Source of the DNA: Excoecaria cochinchinensis | Taxonomy: Eukaryota; Streptophyta; Magnoliopsida; Malpighiales; Euphorbiaceae | NCBI GenBank assembly: GCA_947683425.1 | Contig: CANTUQ010000073.1 | Coordinates: forward strand, 4,126,501-4,190,500 | Direction: 5' to 3' | Length of the DNA stretch: 64,000 nt | Shown here: in pieces, positions 13,394 through 26,029 of the stretch | How positions within the stretch are numbered: the first letter of the stretch is position 1 | Layout of the letters: every line of letters begins with the position of its first letter | Translations under genes and position numbers: made by a program | Notes under the pieces: generated by a model | Databases searched by the model: none | The model's input: only the letters and a program-made list of their open reading frames with translations | Told to the model about the DNA's origin: nothing

Positions 13394-16300
13394 TGTAATG
13401 GCCCAAAATGTACTCCAGTCGGATTTGCATGTGTTCGGAGTATAAAAGTGATTCAAATGTGAAACTGACTAATTGAAATGGTTAAATGTAGTTGAGGATA
13501 GATCCGGTATTAATCGAAAGATTGATGACAAATTAGTAATTTGATATTTATAAACCTTAAGGCAAGAAAGGATGTTTCGGATCTCCAAAAAATAATCTAA
13601 AAATAAGGACGCGCTCATATCAATGTGGAGAATCATATGGTAAAGAAAAATTAATTTTTCAATGACATGAAAATTTGGGTTATCAGACTGGTATAAGTGA
13701 ACCGGACTGGGAAACAGTCTCTGATTGACTTGAAAATATTCGTGTAAGCTATTAATATATTTTGAGAATCTTAGAATAATTTTTAGGAGGAATTGAGCTT
13801 GAGAAGTGACAGAAATAAAAGTCAAGGGTAATTCAGTTATTTCACATTTATGGACTAAATTGATGGAAAAAATTAAATATGTGAGCCAATATTTGAGAAT
13901 GGAATAATTATATGTCAAAGGCATGAAGGGATAAAGGATAAAGGATTAAAAGTGAAGATTTGCATAAAAATCAAAATTGGACCAATGACCATTTGACATT
14001 AGGCAATCAAGATAGGCATGAATTAAATGGCCATTATTAAGCCATTTTGCTTAGCCATTTTTAGGCCAATTTGGCCAGCCAATTGAAGGGAAAAAGGGAG
14101 GAGGTTTCTTCATCTCCTACCTCACTCCACTCTCTCTAAATTCAAGACACAAGATTGAATTTTTGGACTCTTCAAGTTTCAAGTGTTTTGGATGGAAAAA
14201 TTGTACGAGAAAGGTAAGAAATAAGTCTCTTATTTCATTTATTTCTTCTTAAATGGTTGAGAATTCTAATTAGTGATATGTATGGGTTTTGATGAGGGAT
14301 TTGGATGATTATGACCATGAAAGAGGAGGAAAACAAGGAGGAAAGCAAAAGTAGAGATGAATGAGCCATCAAAAGAGGTTTGAGAATTGTTATATTAATT
14401 TTTGTGCTAATGAATAGTTATTGATAAATTGAATATTATGAGGTGTTTTATAAGTGTTATGTTGGTTTAGATTGAATTTGGTGAATTGATGGTGTCAAAT
14501 TAGTTGATTATAGGCTTATTAAATTACATAGTGCAATTCTGCTCAAAGGGTGGAATGACCTTTGGTGGCTGTTTTGGGTATAAGTGGAGTTTGAGAACTC
14601 CAAATTGAGTGATTTTAGTGTCGTCAAAACCATGACTTCCATGCCTACAAAAGTCCTTTAAATAATCATGAGAAAATTCTAGCTCTAAGGCCCTCAAAAG
14701 TGGCCAATACAGAAGGGGATTTCTATTTTAGCCGAGTGACTGGAACTAGTTTTGTCTTTGATGTTATCACCTCATTCCGGTTCTTAGGCTATAAATTAAG
14801 TTAAAAATATCCAAATTGAGTGATTCTAGAATATTTTGAACCTTGACTTCTATGTCTACAAATGTTATACAAATAAATATAATTTATTTCTAGCTCTAAG
14901 GTCCCCAAAAGTGTCCAAAATAGTAGTCTTTTTCTTGGAACAGGGCTTTGGATCAATTGGTGTTTCTGATGTCATATCTCCTAGGTTACAGCTCCAAATG
15001 ACCTTAAATTTACTCCATTAGCAATTTAACATCTTGGTAATCATTTGTTAAGGAGACCATTTTAGATAAAAATGGTCTTTTCATGATGTTTTAGACTGAA
15101 CAAATTAGGGTTAAATTCTGTTTTGGTAGTAGAGCATTTTGTTTGGAAAGCCATTTTGATGGGCAACGCCCGTCGGTGATAGGAGATGCCCGTCTATCAA
15201 GGGTTACACCCATCTATTAATGTCCATCTGTCGGTCAAACCCGTCCATCCATGACTGCCTATTGGTTATGAAAGGACGCCCATCGGTCGGTGGCAAGCCC
15301 GTCAATCAGGCGTAATTGCCACTTGTCATACCCGTCCATCTGCCATTGCCCGTCTATCCATGGCCACCAATTGATCATGTAGGGACGGCCGTCAATCATG
15401 AGGCACGGCCGTCAGTCACCTACTATTTTGCATATGTTGTCAGTTTCCATTCCGAATAGAACCGAAACTTCCTCAGAACCTTTTAGAATTTACCCAATGC
15501 ATAGTTAGGACATTGTAATGGAGATTTGAGTGATTAATATCTGGAAAGTAATTAAAAGAGAATAATTAATATGAAAAGGTTATATGTAAAGATTGTATAA
15601 AGTGAATTATGATGTGTCTATATTGGATAAACAAATATGCTTAATGATAAATGCTTATATGTGAATTAAGTCACCTTATGTGACCATGTGAATGTATTTG
15701 TATGATGATATATATATATATATAAGTACATAATTGATGTACATGAGTATGAAAAATGTATTTGTGATGCCAACATTGTTAATAAGAATATAAAAAAATG
15801 TATTTATGATGCCAACATTGTTAATAAGAATATAACATAATTACAACGATGTTGGTGTTTATGTAACACTGTTATATGATATTTAATGTGATTGTACAAG
15901 TACGCCAAATAAAGATGTATGGAAATTGTATGAGAATGTTGTTATGATCAACAAAGTTTTGATCATTAGTTGATCACAATAAATGTGTGTTTATATGTGG
16001 AATACTATATGGATATGAGTATCATAAGAATAGAACAAATATGTGTCTAGCCTGCGTCAACCGAGTCATGGATAAATAGGCATGCCTATAGGGTTCTGTT
16101 GCTACAGCCTATGTATTGGACCAACGGTCCCTGTGTGTTTTGCGTCAACGGTATGATACTACCATGCTGGTACTCTCAGGTACCTAAGCATTCTGTATCC
16201 CATTATCCACCCTTTGGAAAAAAACAGGCCGCAAATGAATAAAAGAATATGAAGTGAGCAATATACAATATGAATTAATAAATGAACGTGATTTCTTGCA

Positions 16301-16758
16301 TTTTGTGAGGAAATGTGGAATTAAGCATTTCGTATGAGTGTGATCATATTGATTATTATGGCAAATATATTACTCTAAACTTGTGCTTCTTGCACCTATG
16401 TATTCTCGAATCCCGTACGGATCCCTATGCGTAATATGGGAAAGTACCCTTAGGTATCTATGTGCTTTTTATCCTGTTATTCCCCTTGGGAATGCAGGTA
16501 ACAAATGAACAAAAGAATAATAAATGTATAACATGAAATATGAATTAGTAATTAAATGAATATGATTATGTGTGTGTGCTACTTATATGTATTAACATGA
16601 TGATTAAGTAATTTATTATACATGATTGTTTTGATATTGTGTTTAAGTGATTATGATAAAATGTTTACTGTATGAATATATGAATAGCAATAAATGATGT
16701 ATGTTAATGGAATGGAATGACATGAAATGTTTTAAATGGTATGATTAATAACCTTTCA
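13394..16758 (+). mobile_element. Long LTR directly upstream of a primer-binding site
   Basis: It starts TGTAATGGCCCAAAATG, like the minus-strand solo LTR at 8098-12779, and appears to end TTTCA at 16758, one base before the site at 16760. It has a CCCGTC-rich array at 15164-15415, a TA tract near 15710, the palindrome ATAGGCATGCCTAT at 16076-16089, and a partial internal duplication (about 16190-16260 against 16460-16530). The paired hairpins present in its relatives are absent, so either the 3' part has been deleted or replaced, or the boundary to the following copia leader is a recombination joint. Confidence 0.6.
15164..15415. repeat. CCCGTC-rich array in the LTR
   Basis: About ten irregular copies of phrases such as GCCCGTCTATC, CCCGTCCATC and GGCCGTCAATC lie in AT-rich surroundings, some pairing with GACGGGC-like text. 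It stands where other long LTRs carry their G+C-rich palindromes. Confidence 0.7.
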
Positions 16759-16759
16759 T

Positions 16760-16771
16760 TGGTATCAGAGC
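16760..16771 (+). other. Primer-binding site, initiator tRNA-Met type
   Basis: TGGTATCAGAGC is the complement of the 3' end of plant initiator tRNA-Met and primes reverse transcription in many plant copia and Tekay elements. It lies one base after the LTR end at 16758. Confidence 0.85.
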
Positions 16772-17059
16772 CATCATTTTTGAGTCCTGGCATGTGGCTT
16801 TAAAGTGATCTAAAATTTTATGTGTAAAATTGGTAGATCTAGGATGCATGAAACATAATAAAAAATTATTTTTTGTATGGAAAATATATATGTGTATATA
16901 TTACGGCTCGAAAATTGTGTATGTGTACACCGAGACTCGAGGGGACGAATATAGATGTTCAAAATGCTAAACTATAAATTGGGATTTTTAATTTTTGACC
17001 TTATCATTAGATTCACAGACCCCTCCCCCCCCCACCAGCCGACATCCGAACAGAAAAAA

Positions 17060-17535
17060 ATGCCGGGAAGGCGGCGCGTGGCATGCACGCGTCGCTACAT
17101 GTTGGGCGCATGCGTGTGAATGGTGGCTCACATACGCACAAACACGTGTCAATAATGATGAGTCATTATTGATATGTGGCCCAATAGTCGAACACCACGT
17201 GGATGACAGTGGTCACGCCACATGGAAGTGACGCTTCACCTGTGACCCACGTGGGCGCCAGTGGCCCAATAGGGGGGAGACACGTGGACGACCAAGGTCC
17301 TGCCATGAGTCAATGATGACGTGTCATCAGTGACACGTGGCCTAATGAGATAGGGCCATGTGGATGGCAGGTGTCATGCCACATGGCACTTACGTGTAAT
17401 CCCGGTGCCACGTGGGCACTAGGTGACCAATAGTTGCTTAACACGTGTTGGATAGTAGGTATGACGTGTCACCATGAGGCATATTGAGGTTGTGACAAAT
17501 GGCAGGTTAAGTGGGAGGTCACGTGTTGCACGTGG
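17060..17535. repeat. CACGTG-rich leader repeats
   Basis: About a dozen ACGTG cores occur in 470 bases, several as full CACGTG or ACACGTGT palindromes, spaced by phrases such as GTGGCCTAATG and GTCATGCCACATGG that repeat with about 60 to 70 bases period. The block is far richer in G+C than its surroundings. It lies in the leader between the primer-binding site and the first reading frame. CACGTG is the G-box core bound by plant bZIP and bHLH factors, so a promoter role is possible, but a structural RNA role is equally open. Confidence 0.7.
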
Positions 17536-17869
17536 GTGCATCTTCCTTCCCTCCGTCGGAGCGTACGATGCTTTTCGACCACCAAATCAGCTCTGTTTTT
17601 TCCTCAAATGTGTTTTTCAAAATATTTCTGATTTTTTGGTCATTTTTCCAAAAAAATTTTAATGACCATAAAATATATTTTTATTTTTATTTTTAAAATA
17701 AATATTATAAAATTATGGAAAATGTGTTTTCTATTTGGAATTATTTTGAAAAATATTTTGAAAGTTTTTGTGTGATTTTGTCCTTATTTATTGATTGAAA
17801 TGTATTTCAATCATATATATTTATACATGAGTGTATTAACTACTTAAATTTTTGTATCGTGTTTTAGAG
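17536..17869. other. AT-rich leader before the unknown ORF
   Basis: After a CTCCGTCGGAG inverted repeat, the sequence is AT-rich with a run of TTTTTGGTC and GACCATAAAA phrases. I see no gene in it. It resembles copia untranslated leaders in composition. Confidence 0.4.
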
Positions 17870-18379
17870 ATGTTGATAAGGACACCTATGATTCCTAGAA
17901 CCCCGCATGGGATTGCTTTAAGAAATGCAAGAATACATTTAGTGAGCAATATAAGAATGCGGAGGAAGCTTCAAGCTGATGATATTGCTGCAATAATGCA
18001 TCATATTGTGACTATGCAGGAAGAAATGCATGAGTGCATTTGGATAGGTGGTTTAAGTTTGGGAACGAATGATAGAGTATTGATCAAAGTGTTGATTTAC
18101 TCTTTTGAATATCATCTAGTACTCAGAGAGTTATTGGAAACTACTTGGTATATAGAAGATAGAGTTTATAGAAAATCTATCATCCATTTTTTGGCTAGAG
18201 TTGCCAAAAGAGGAGTGTTGAGGAGCAATATTCCATCTATGATGAAATTAAGAAATGGATGTGGTGTGCATCGTCCATGGCTTCATCAGCATACTTATGA
18301 GTTGCCTGATGAATTGATAAAGATGGTCAAAGAAACGGTCCCAGTGTTTAGGAAGATTTTGAAAGATCTATATTTCTAG
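17870..18379 (+). CDS. Unrecognised intact ORF upstream of copia gag
   Basis: The first ATG of the open frame is at 17870 (in-frame TTG codons upstream are unlikely starts), giving 169 residues and a TAG stop. The protein is basic at its N-terminus (R/H-rich residues 1-40), has a helical-looking middle (DDIAAIMHHIVTMQEEMHE around residues 40-58) and a C-terminal third with basic and hydrophobic residues ending KILKDLYF. I see no signal peptide, membrane segment, zinc knuckle or enzyme motif. It lies between the CACGTG-rich leader and the copia gag at 18895. It is open throughout, whereas the gag-pol after it has many stops. It could be an extra ORF of this retroelement, a captured gene, or a younger insertion; I cannot assign a function. 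Confidence 0.5.
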   Translation: MLIRTPMIPRTPHGIALRNARIHLVSNIRMRRKLQADDIAAIMHHIVTMQEEMHECIWIGGLSLGTNDRVLIKVLIYSFEYHLVLRELLETTWYIEDRVYRKSIIHFLARVAKRGVLRSNIPSMMKLRNGCGVHRPWLHQHTYELPDELIKMVKETVPVFRKILKDLYF

Positions 18380-18894
18380 AATAGTTGACATGAGTGTCAA
18401 TTATAGTTAGCGTTTGTTTTTATTTAGTAGGATTTATGTTTCCTATTATTATCTATATTTGACATGAATGTCTTATTTTAGAGTTATTGGATTTATTTAT
18501 TGGTTGAATAAATGCTTTTATTTATTATGATAGCATTTAACTTTATAATAAATGTGTTTATTTTTAATTATTAATTATCTTGCATTGTTTTACGAGTAAA
18601 ATGATCTCATGATTATTAATTAAAGACTTAATAAGATAAAATCAATAAAATTCCCTCATAAGTTTGAGAACTTAATAATCCAATAATTCAGATTTGCTAT
18701 GTATGAAATCTTAACCTGTAAAGTTAGGCATTAGAACTTAGAGGGTAATTGGATACTTTTAGTAACCTTTTTCGATTTTGAGCCTAATAGAAGACTTTAT
18801 TAGGTTATTATTTCAAGTGTATAGTAAATTGCATGTATTGCCTAATCTCCTATAATAACATGCAACTTTATTCCATTTGAATCAGAGGATATAA
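18380..18894. other. AT-rich spacer between the unknown ORF and copia gag
   Basis: Shortly after the ORF the phrase TTGACATGAGTGTC is followed about 65 bases later by the related TTGACATGAATGTC. The rest is AT-rich untranslated leader with no gene. No copia LTR end is visible here. Confidence 0.4.
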
Positions 18895-21800
18895 ATGACT
18901 TCTGCTTCCAAATCAATTATAGCTGAATTAAACAAAGACTTGAAATTGAATGGCAAAAACTATAAAATCTAGAGTATGAAGGTCCAGTATGTGCTTGAGG
19001 AGTAAGACGCTCTTGAAATCCTAAGTTCAATTATGGCTGAACTGAGGATGGCAATACGGCCTAGCATAGGCAGGACCGAGATATCTATTTGGCATGGAAG
19101 AAAAAGAATTCCACTGCTCGTATCATCCTGCTAAGTGCTATGGAGGATAATATCACTAAGCAATTATGTAAGTATCAAAATGCAATGGATCTATGGATTG
19201 CTTTGTAGGAGAAATTCGGAGGAGTGACTCTAACTAAGCTCCGATCATTGACGATCAAATTTGATACTTATCAGAAAAAGTCTCATCATACAATGCAAAA
19301 ACATCTCAGAGAGATGGAGAACATGATGTGTGAGCTTAGTGAATATGGTAATAAGTTGATCGATGAGCAGCAGGTCCAAGCTGCTATCTGTTCATATGAA
19401 GATGCAAATGACTCACATGGACAGTGTCAAGACATTTGAAGATATCGCTAGTTAGTTAGAGATAGAAGAGGGCAAATTGGCAGCGATTAAGGTCAATGCT
19501 GAAGTCCATATGGCACAGTCCCGTTCTGGTGGAATGAGTTCAAACAGAAAAAAAGGAAAAGCTTCAAAGGTCGGGATAAGGAACATGTCAAGAAAAATAA
19601 AAGGCAAAAAAAGGAACAGAATTAAAAAAGGTCCAAAGGCAAAAAGAAGATAAAATATTTATAAAGTGAAATGTTTTAATTGCCAACAAAAAGGATACTA
19701 TGCAAGAGACTGCACTGTGCCCAATCAGGAACACTATTCTGACTCAAAAGTGAGTGAAATTTATGTATTTAGCTTTGTATTACTAATTGAATTTCATCCT
19801 TTGTAGGTGGTTGATTCAGGATCAACGAACCATGTAACAAAGGATCGAAATGCCTTTGTTGAATTCCGGTGAATACCGAATGGAGCAAAATGGATATATG
19901 TAGGAAATGATGCCAAAGTGGCTGTTCGAGGGATTGGGACGTGTAACTAGTCTTATGTAAAGGCCGAACCTTACTCCTACATGATATGCTTTATGCCTCA
20001 AAGATTCGTAGGAATTTAGTTTTTGTTCTTTTGTTATTAAAACTTGGTTTTGATTTGCATTTTAAAGATGACAGTGTTCGCTTATGTTTGGATGATATTT
20101 ATTATGGTTCTGGTTTTATTTCAAACAATTTTATTGTTATGAATATTGATCCTGACTCTATGAATAAAACTAGTTTTTCTTTAATTTCTTCAACTTCACA
20201 TAGTTATGAGGATCATATGAAATTATGGCATGCTAGATTAAACCATATTGGGCAAGATCGAATGAGTCGGTTAGCCAAAGTAAGTTTACTAGTTGATTTG
20301 AATGAGGTTAAATTACCTACGTATGAGCATTGCCTTAAACGAAAAATAGTTAGAAAATCGTTCGAAAAAGGAACTAGAGCTGAATTTCCATTGCAATTAA
20401 TTCATGCTGGCATTTGTGGTCCAATAAATGTGAGGGTAAGGCATAAGGCCTACTACTTCATCACATTTATATATCACTATACTAGGTATGGTCATATTTA
20501 TTTGATTTCTCACAAGTTAAAAGCATTGAGTTGCTTCAAGACTTATATAAATTTAGTTGAGAATCAATTAGAGAAAAAGATTAAAGCTTTAAGAACTGAC
20601 TGAGGTCGAGAATATCTTTCTGATGAATTTAAATCTTTATGTGATAAAAAAGGGATTGAACATTCATTGTTCATTCCCAAAACTCCATAACAAAATGGTG
20701 TTGCGAAAAGGAGAAATATGACTCTCCTTGATATGATTAGATCTATGATGACAGAGGCAAATTTGTCAATCTTCTATTGGGGAAATGCTTTATTGACTAC
20801 CGCATATGTTCTAAATTGAATGCCCTCCAAATCTATTGCTTCCACACCTTATGAGTTGTGGACTGGTCAGCAACCTAACTTAAGCCATTTACGACCTTGG
20901 GGTTGTGCTGCTTATGTCCATGATATCTCAAATAAATTTGGTAAATTAGGACTAAGAGGTAAAAAGATTATTTTTGTGAGATATTTTGAAGTATCAAAAG
21001 GATACGTATTCATGGGTGAGCAAGAGAATGGTACAGTGATAGAATATGAATCACGAGACGTCATATTCTTAGAGAATGAATTTCTAAAGTTGGGGGAAGT
21101 GAATAAAGATTTCATTTTTTATGAACCTCAGGAAGACAAACCATCAGGATCACTCCATTCGAGTCGGAGAGAGTTAGAGGAAGAAGGCCAAGAACTTTCT
21201 CCTACACATGATCTGGATGTTTGAGACCCTAATTTGAGTGGGAGTATTCTTGATTCCAGTGAGAGTATGGAGAATGGTCCTAGTGGGAGCATTCCAAATT
21301 ATGATGAATATATGAGATATGTTTATCAAGATTCAGAACCGTAAAAATCTAAAAGGTAAAGTGTTCCAAGCCGACGATTTGAGATCGAAGGCTTGAATGA
21401 AGCCCTTTTAGTTACCACACAAGATGAGGAAGAGCCTAAAAATACTCAAGATTCCCTTTTAGTCCCAGTTAAGAAAAATGGATTAATTCAATAGAAGAAG
21501 AAATGGCATCCATGAGATCGAACCGTGTTTGGAAACTGGTTAATCTACTAGAAGGATGTAAACTAATTGGGAATAAGTGAATTTTCAAGGTGATGCAATA
21601 GGCTGATGGAAGTATCAAAAGATATAAAGCTCGACCAATCGATAAGGGGTTTACACAACCAGAAGGGATTGACTATGAGGATAATTTCTCACCTGTTGTA
21701 AGACTTACATCCATAAGGTTAATTCTTACCATAGTGGCAAGTTTAGACCTAGAACTACATCAAATGGATGTGAAGACTGCTTTTATCAATGGAGAATTGA

Positions 21801-22975
21801 ATGAAGAAATCTACATGGAATAACCTGTAGGTTTTATTGAAAAAGGCAGCAAATATAAGGTTTGCCGATGGCCTTAAACAGTTTTTAAGACAATGGTATT
21901 TGAGATTTCATGATACGATCATATCGAATGGGTTCAACATGATTGATGAAGACCATTGTGTGTATAACAAAAGCTCTAAAAATAATTTTATCATTCTAAC
22001 ATTGTATGTAGACGACATACTAATAGCTGAAAATGATAAAGGATATGTAAATAAAATCAAAAATTGGTTGTCATCTAACTTTGAGATGAAAGATATGGGT
22101 CATGCAGACTACAATCTTGGAGTTAAGTTTTTAAGAGATCATTCAAGAAGGTTGTTATCTCTTTCTCAAGAGACATATATCAACAAAATCCTTGAACGAT
22201 TGAATATGTAGAACTGTATACCTGTTGACAACCCTATTGCCAAGAATCGGTTTCTTAGCAAAAAAATGTGTCCAAAGATGCCAGAAGAAGTGGGACGAAT
22301 GAGGAACATTCCATATGCCACTGTTGTGGATAGTCTTATGTATGTAATGCTATGTACAAGACCTGATATATGCTATGCAGAGGGCATGGGAAGTAGATAT
22401 CAATCTAACCCGAGCGAAGCACATTGGAAAGGAATAAAGAGGATGCTTAGATACCTCAAAGGTGCAACATATTATTCTCTCTGTTATCAAAGCAAGGATC
22501 TGCAATTGAGAAGATACATTGATGCTGATTGGGTAGGAGATGTAGATGAGAGGAAATCCACTTCAGGTTTCATATTATTGCTTGGAAAGGGTGCCATCTC
22601 ATGGAGTAGCAAGAAACAAACTTGTGCAGCCTTATCAATAATAGAAGCAGAATTTATCACTTCCGCAGCTGCAGTACAAGAGGCAATTTGGGTGAAACGG
22701 TCAATGGACCATTTAAGAGTAACTACCTCAGAGGAACCGATGGCAGTCTATAGTGACAGTCAATCATCGATAACTTACACGAAAGATTTGAAATTTCATA
22801 GTAGGACTAAGCATATCGACATTAAGTAACAATATGCGAGAGATGTTGTTGCACAAGGAGATGTGAACTTACAGTACATAACTACACATGATATGATTGC
22901 AGATCCATTGACTAAACCTATAATGAAATATGTGTTTGAAAGACACATTAGATCTCAGGGTTTGCGTAGAATTTA
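18895..22975 (+). pseudogene. Decayed Ty1/copia gag-pol
   Basis: Domains follow the copia order: gag from ATG 18895 (LNGKNYKIW); a zinc knuckle at about 19670-19720 (CFNCQQKGYYARDC, His replaced by Tyr); protease with VDSGSTNHVT near 19810; GAG-pre-integrase with LWHARLNHIGQDRM near 20225; integrase at about 20395-20800; reverse transcriptase with YVDDILIAEND near 22005; RNase H with YSDSQSSITY near 22750. It is interrupted by many stops (for example after LRTD, KTP and VLN in integrase) and by shifts. Two integrase catalytic residues are also changed: LIHAGICGP has Gly where the first Asp is expected, and QNGVAKRRN has Lys for the catalytic Glu. It cannot make a working polyprotein. The order of integrase before reverse transcriptase rules out gypsy. 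Confidence 0.9.
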
Positions 22976-24088
22976 ATATGTACTATTTTATTTTTGCAAT
23001 CCCTTAACATTATTATTTATGAATAATAATTAAGTTCATTGTTGGCAATACATGAGTGTGAATGTTTAATGTGTGAATATTTAGTGTTATTTGTTTAAGA
23101 TTGAGAATGTCAGACAGAGAAGTAACCCACTCACAAGGGTGTTTACCTTAGTTTTGTCAATGAGTTGGCAAAGACTAAGATGAGGTGAATTTTGAACATA
23201 TGAGATTGCTCGAGAGCCCGTTCAAAATAAAAGTGTCATCTTGCAGAAATTACAAGATGAGTCTTATTAAGGTGTGAGATAAAGACATACGCAAAGTTGT
23301 ATGCTTTGGATTAAGGTCCAAATAAGGATTGTATGGAATCCGATGGTTTGTTATAGGTAACTACCATGTTCTGTCTACAAAGCCAGAAGAAGTACTTAAG
23401 TAAGCAGACTAAAGTTGGGTGTTTCGGTGCATCGCAACCTTATGCTTTTGTATGGTGTTTTTTATATACACATTTTTAAAATGTAAGACATGCGATCCTT
23501 TAAGGGAAGGAAAGAATACCATAACACATGTTTTATACCGTGTGTTCTTAAGTGACCAAAGGGATAGGAATGTAATATTATTGATCTCAACTTTCCCTAT
23601 TGTGAGACCCTATTTATATTTTGAGCCTTAGAATCCTTAACTTATCCCTGAAGTATGGTTCAATGTGGCTAGCTTAGTTAGTCTCCAAGAGGTCTAAGAA
23701 AAATTTAGACCTGATGGATCTAACAAGAAAAGCGAGTTAAATCATGATGGATGACATACAGTAAGAGGGGAAGATAGTCTTTTGATCACATTCATAAGAA
23801 TTCGTGGTTCACCGACATGTCTATTATCGTTTCTATAAGTAGAAATATAATAGTGAACACAAAACATGTTTTATGAGATCATGAGTTAAAACAGTGATTG
23901 TGAAAAGGCTGTCTAGGGTTAGGCGTACGTGAAAATGAGATAAGAGGATCTCATTTTTCGAGATGCTATATATCCCTAACAGATGTATAGCACTAGAGCT
24001 CTCGAGGTATGCTGGTCACATAATCTATATTAGCCTGTATAACTGAAGATTATGAATGGAATTCGTTTCGTCATGTGCGAGTGGGAGA
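22976..24088 (+). other. Copia 3' untranslated region
   Basis: About 1.1 kb of AT-rich sequence without coding motifs follows the RNase H end. It closes with GAGTGGGAGA, the usual copia polypurine tract type, directly before a TG start at 24089. Confidence 0.5.
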
Positions 24089-24437
24089 TGATAGAGTTAG
24101 GATACGCCCATGACTCTATTATGGATTAAGTTCCAATCCATATAGAATTGAGTAATTCAATCTAATTAAGATTATAAAATCCTATCTCAGAAAGGAGTCT
24201 GAGTTATACTAAAGATAGGTCTCTAGTTAATAGGTGGAAGATCTCAGTATTTAGCAACGAGAAAACGTATACGCCGCAAGACTACTCATTCCCACTCACT
24301 ATTTTTGCTCTTAATCTTTCAGGGGCTTTTAGATTGTGAATTAACTGCTTTTATCCCGCATGAAGGTAAAAGCCAGACCAATGACCAAAAATTAAGGGGA
24401 TCCTTATGACGCTTTCTCAATATGTTTCTGCTCTACA
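24089..24437 (+). mobile_element. Probable copia 3' LTR start; end uncertain
   Basis: TGATAGAGTTAGGATACG follows the polypurine tract. A CA at 24437 could be the end, but a hairpin with perfect 10-base arms (24435-24444 and 24462-24471) spans that point and may belong to the LTR, which would then be longer. I found no matching 5' LTR upstream of gag, so the copia element is either truncated at its 5' side or was joined to the LTR at 13394 by recombination. Confidence 0.4.
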
Positions 24438-25739
24438 AGAGGTAGGTACCATTATTAATATTACCTCTTGTGTTTGTTTATTAAATTTCCCCTTTCATTA
24501 TTTATGTTTGTTATGGATATGCATAAAACAAAGAATTGTATGTGATACTTATTTATAGTAAGGAATTAGGAAAACACTTGATGATAGGAAAAATAAGAAG
24601 GAAAACGGGAATAACCAATCCCGTATGATTATTTTCTTTAATATAAACAAACATTAACTGTATTATTATGTGCTGAATTTACTAATAGTTACCCGATGAA
24701 GATGAGTTGGAATTTAGCTATACTCAATAATTTAATTAGAAAAAAAATGCAGTAAAGGAAATGGGTTAGTATAAACCTGGTTTTATGAACAAATAAAAAT
24801 GATAGTAAAGTAATATGTAATGAATACAAATAATAACTAAAATTATATTGAAATTAGAACATATAAACCCATGGGCTTTTAGGTACCTAAATTATAATGA
24901 AATATATTTGATTGATTATGAAATGGAATTCTTTTTATTTTAAATACTCAATTTAAGAGTTAGTCATGTAAGTTTGCGTACTGCATTCAGAACTGGCATG
25001 TGGAAAGTAAATTCAGAATATGTATAAGTAAATGTGACCTTGTTCGGTTAATATGTCAAAGTATAGAAAGCGCTTGATATCTTTCTTATTTCATTGATAT
25101 TGATGTATAAGTACTGATTGATATTGGATATTGAAGAATTGTTTAACAAAATGGTGTCAGTAGACTAAATGGATCATAAAACGTTACTAGTTCCTGAATA
25201 GGAATGTGATAGCAAGTGCAATGTATACACATTATCCTGATATGATTTAAGAATGAGAATTTGTATCTAGCTTGTCTGAACTACTTTTTTATGGATTTGA
25301 ATTTGATTTTGGATATAAATTATATTTTAGATTTTATAGTCATATGGATTAATGAAAAGAGTTTTAAGGGATAGGTAAGGTTTCCTAATGAGAATGTTTT
25401 AATGCTATCATGGATTTGAGAAATGACTTGAAGATAATATGTGTGAATCAGATATATAGGAATTGCTTGATTATGGTATATGACAAAAAGTTTGATACTG
25501 ATCTCATAGAGATTTCACTTTATTTGCCTAAATTGTCTATTCAAAAATTTGAAGGTGACTCTGAATGAATGGTGATATCATGTATTCTTGAAGAAATGCT
25601 TGATTGTCAAGTTAAGTAACACAAAGTAGATATTTAAAGTAAATATCTCTAGTAAAATTTCTTTGATAATATTATGAGATTAGAAAAAAAAATGGAGGTC
25701 TAAATGGTATTAAAAGATCAGTATTTGCAATGCTTTATT
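24438..25739. other. AT-rich sequence without recognisable genes
   Basis: Apart from the right arm of the hairpin noted at 24435-24471, I see no motif, repeat family or coding region here. Confidence 0.4.
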
Positions 25740-25991
25740 ATAGATGTGAATTTTGCATACCCTAGTAGTATTTTGCATAATTAGGGTAATAAGGAAAGCA
25801 TAATTGTAATTTTAATTTGCTAAAAGGGGTATATTTGGAAGATAAATTGATTAATGTGATAAATTAATAAAGTGCCATGTTATGTTTTATTAGAATAAGA
25901 TCAATTAAGGACTTAATTGAAATGAGAAAAACTAAGCGTAAGCCAAATATGGTTATAAATAGGTTGAAGGACTAAGAAAGAGATTAATCAA

Positions 25992-25993
<2 letters not shown>

Positions 25994-26027
<34 letters not shown>
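25994..26027. repeat. TA microsatellite
   Basis: About seventeen TA units in an AT-rich part of the LTR; a GAA run follows at 26232-26263. Confidence 0.95.
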
Positions 26028-26029
<2 letters not shown>

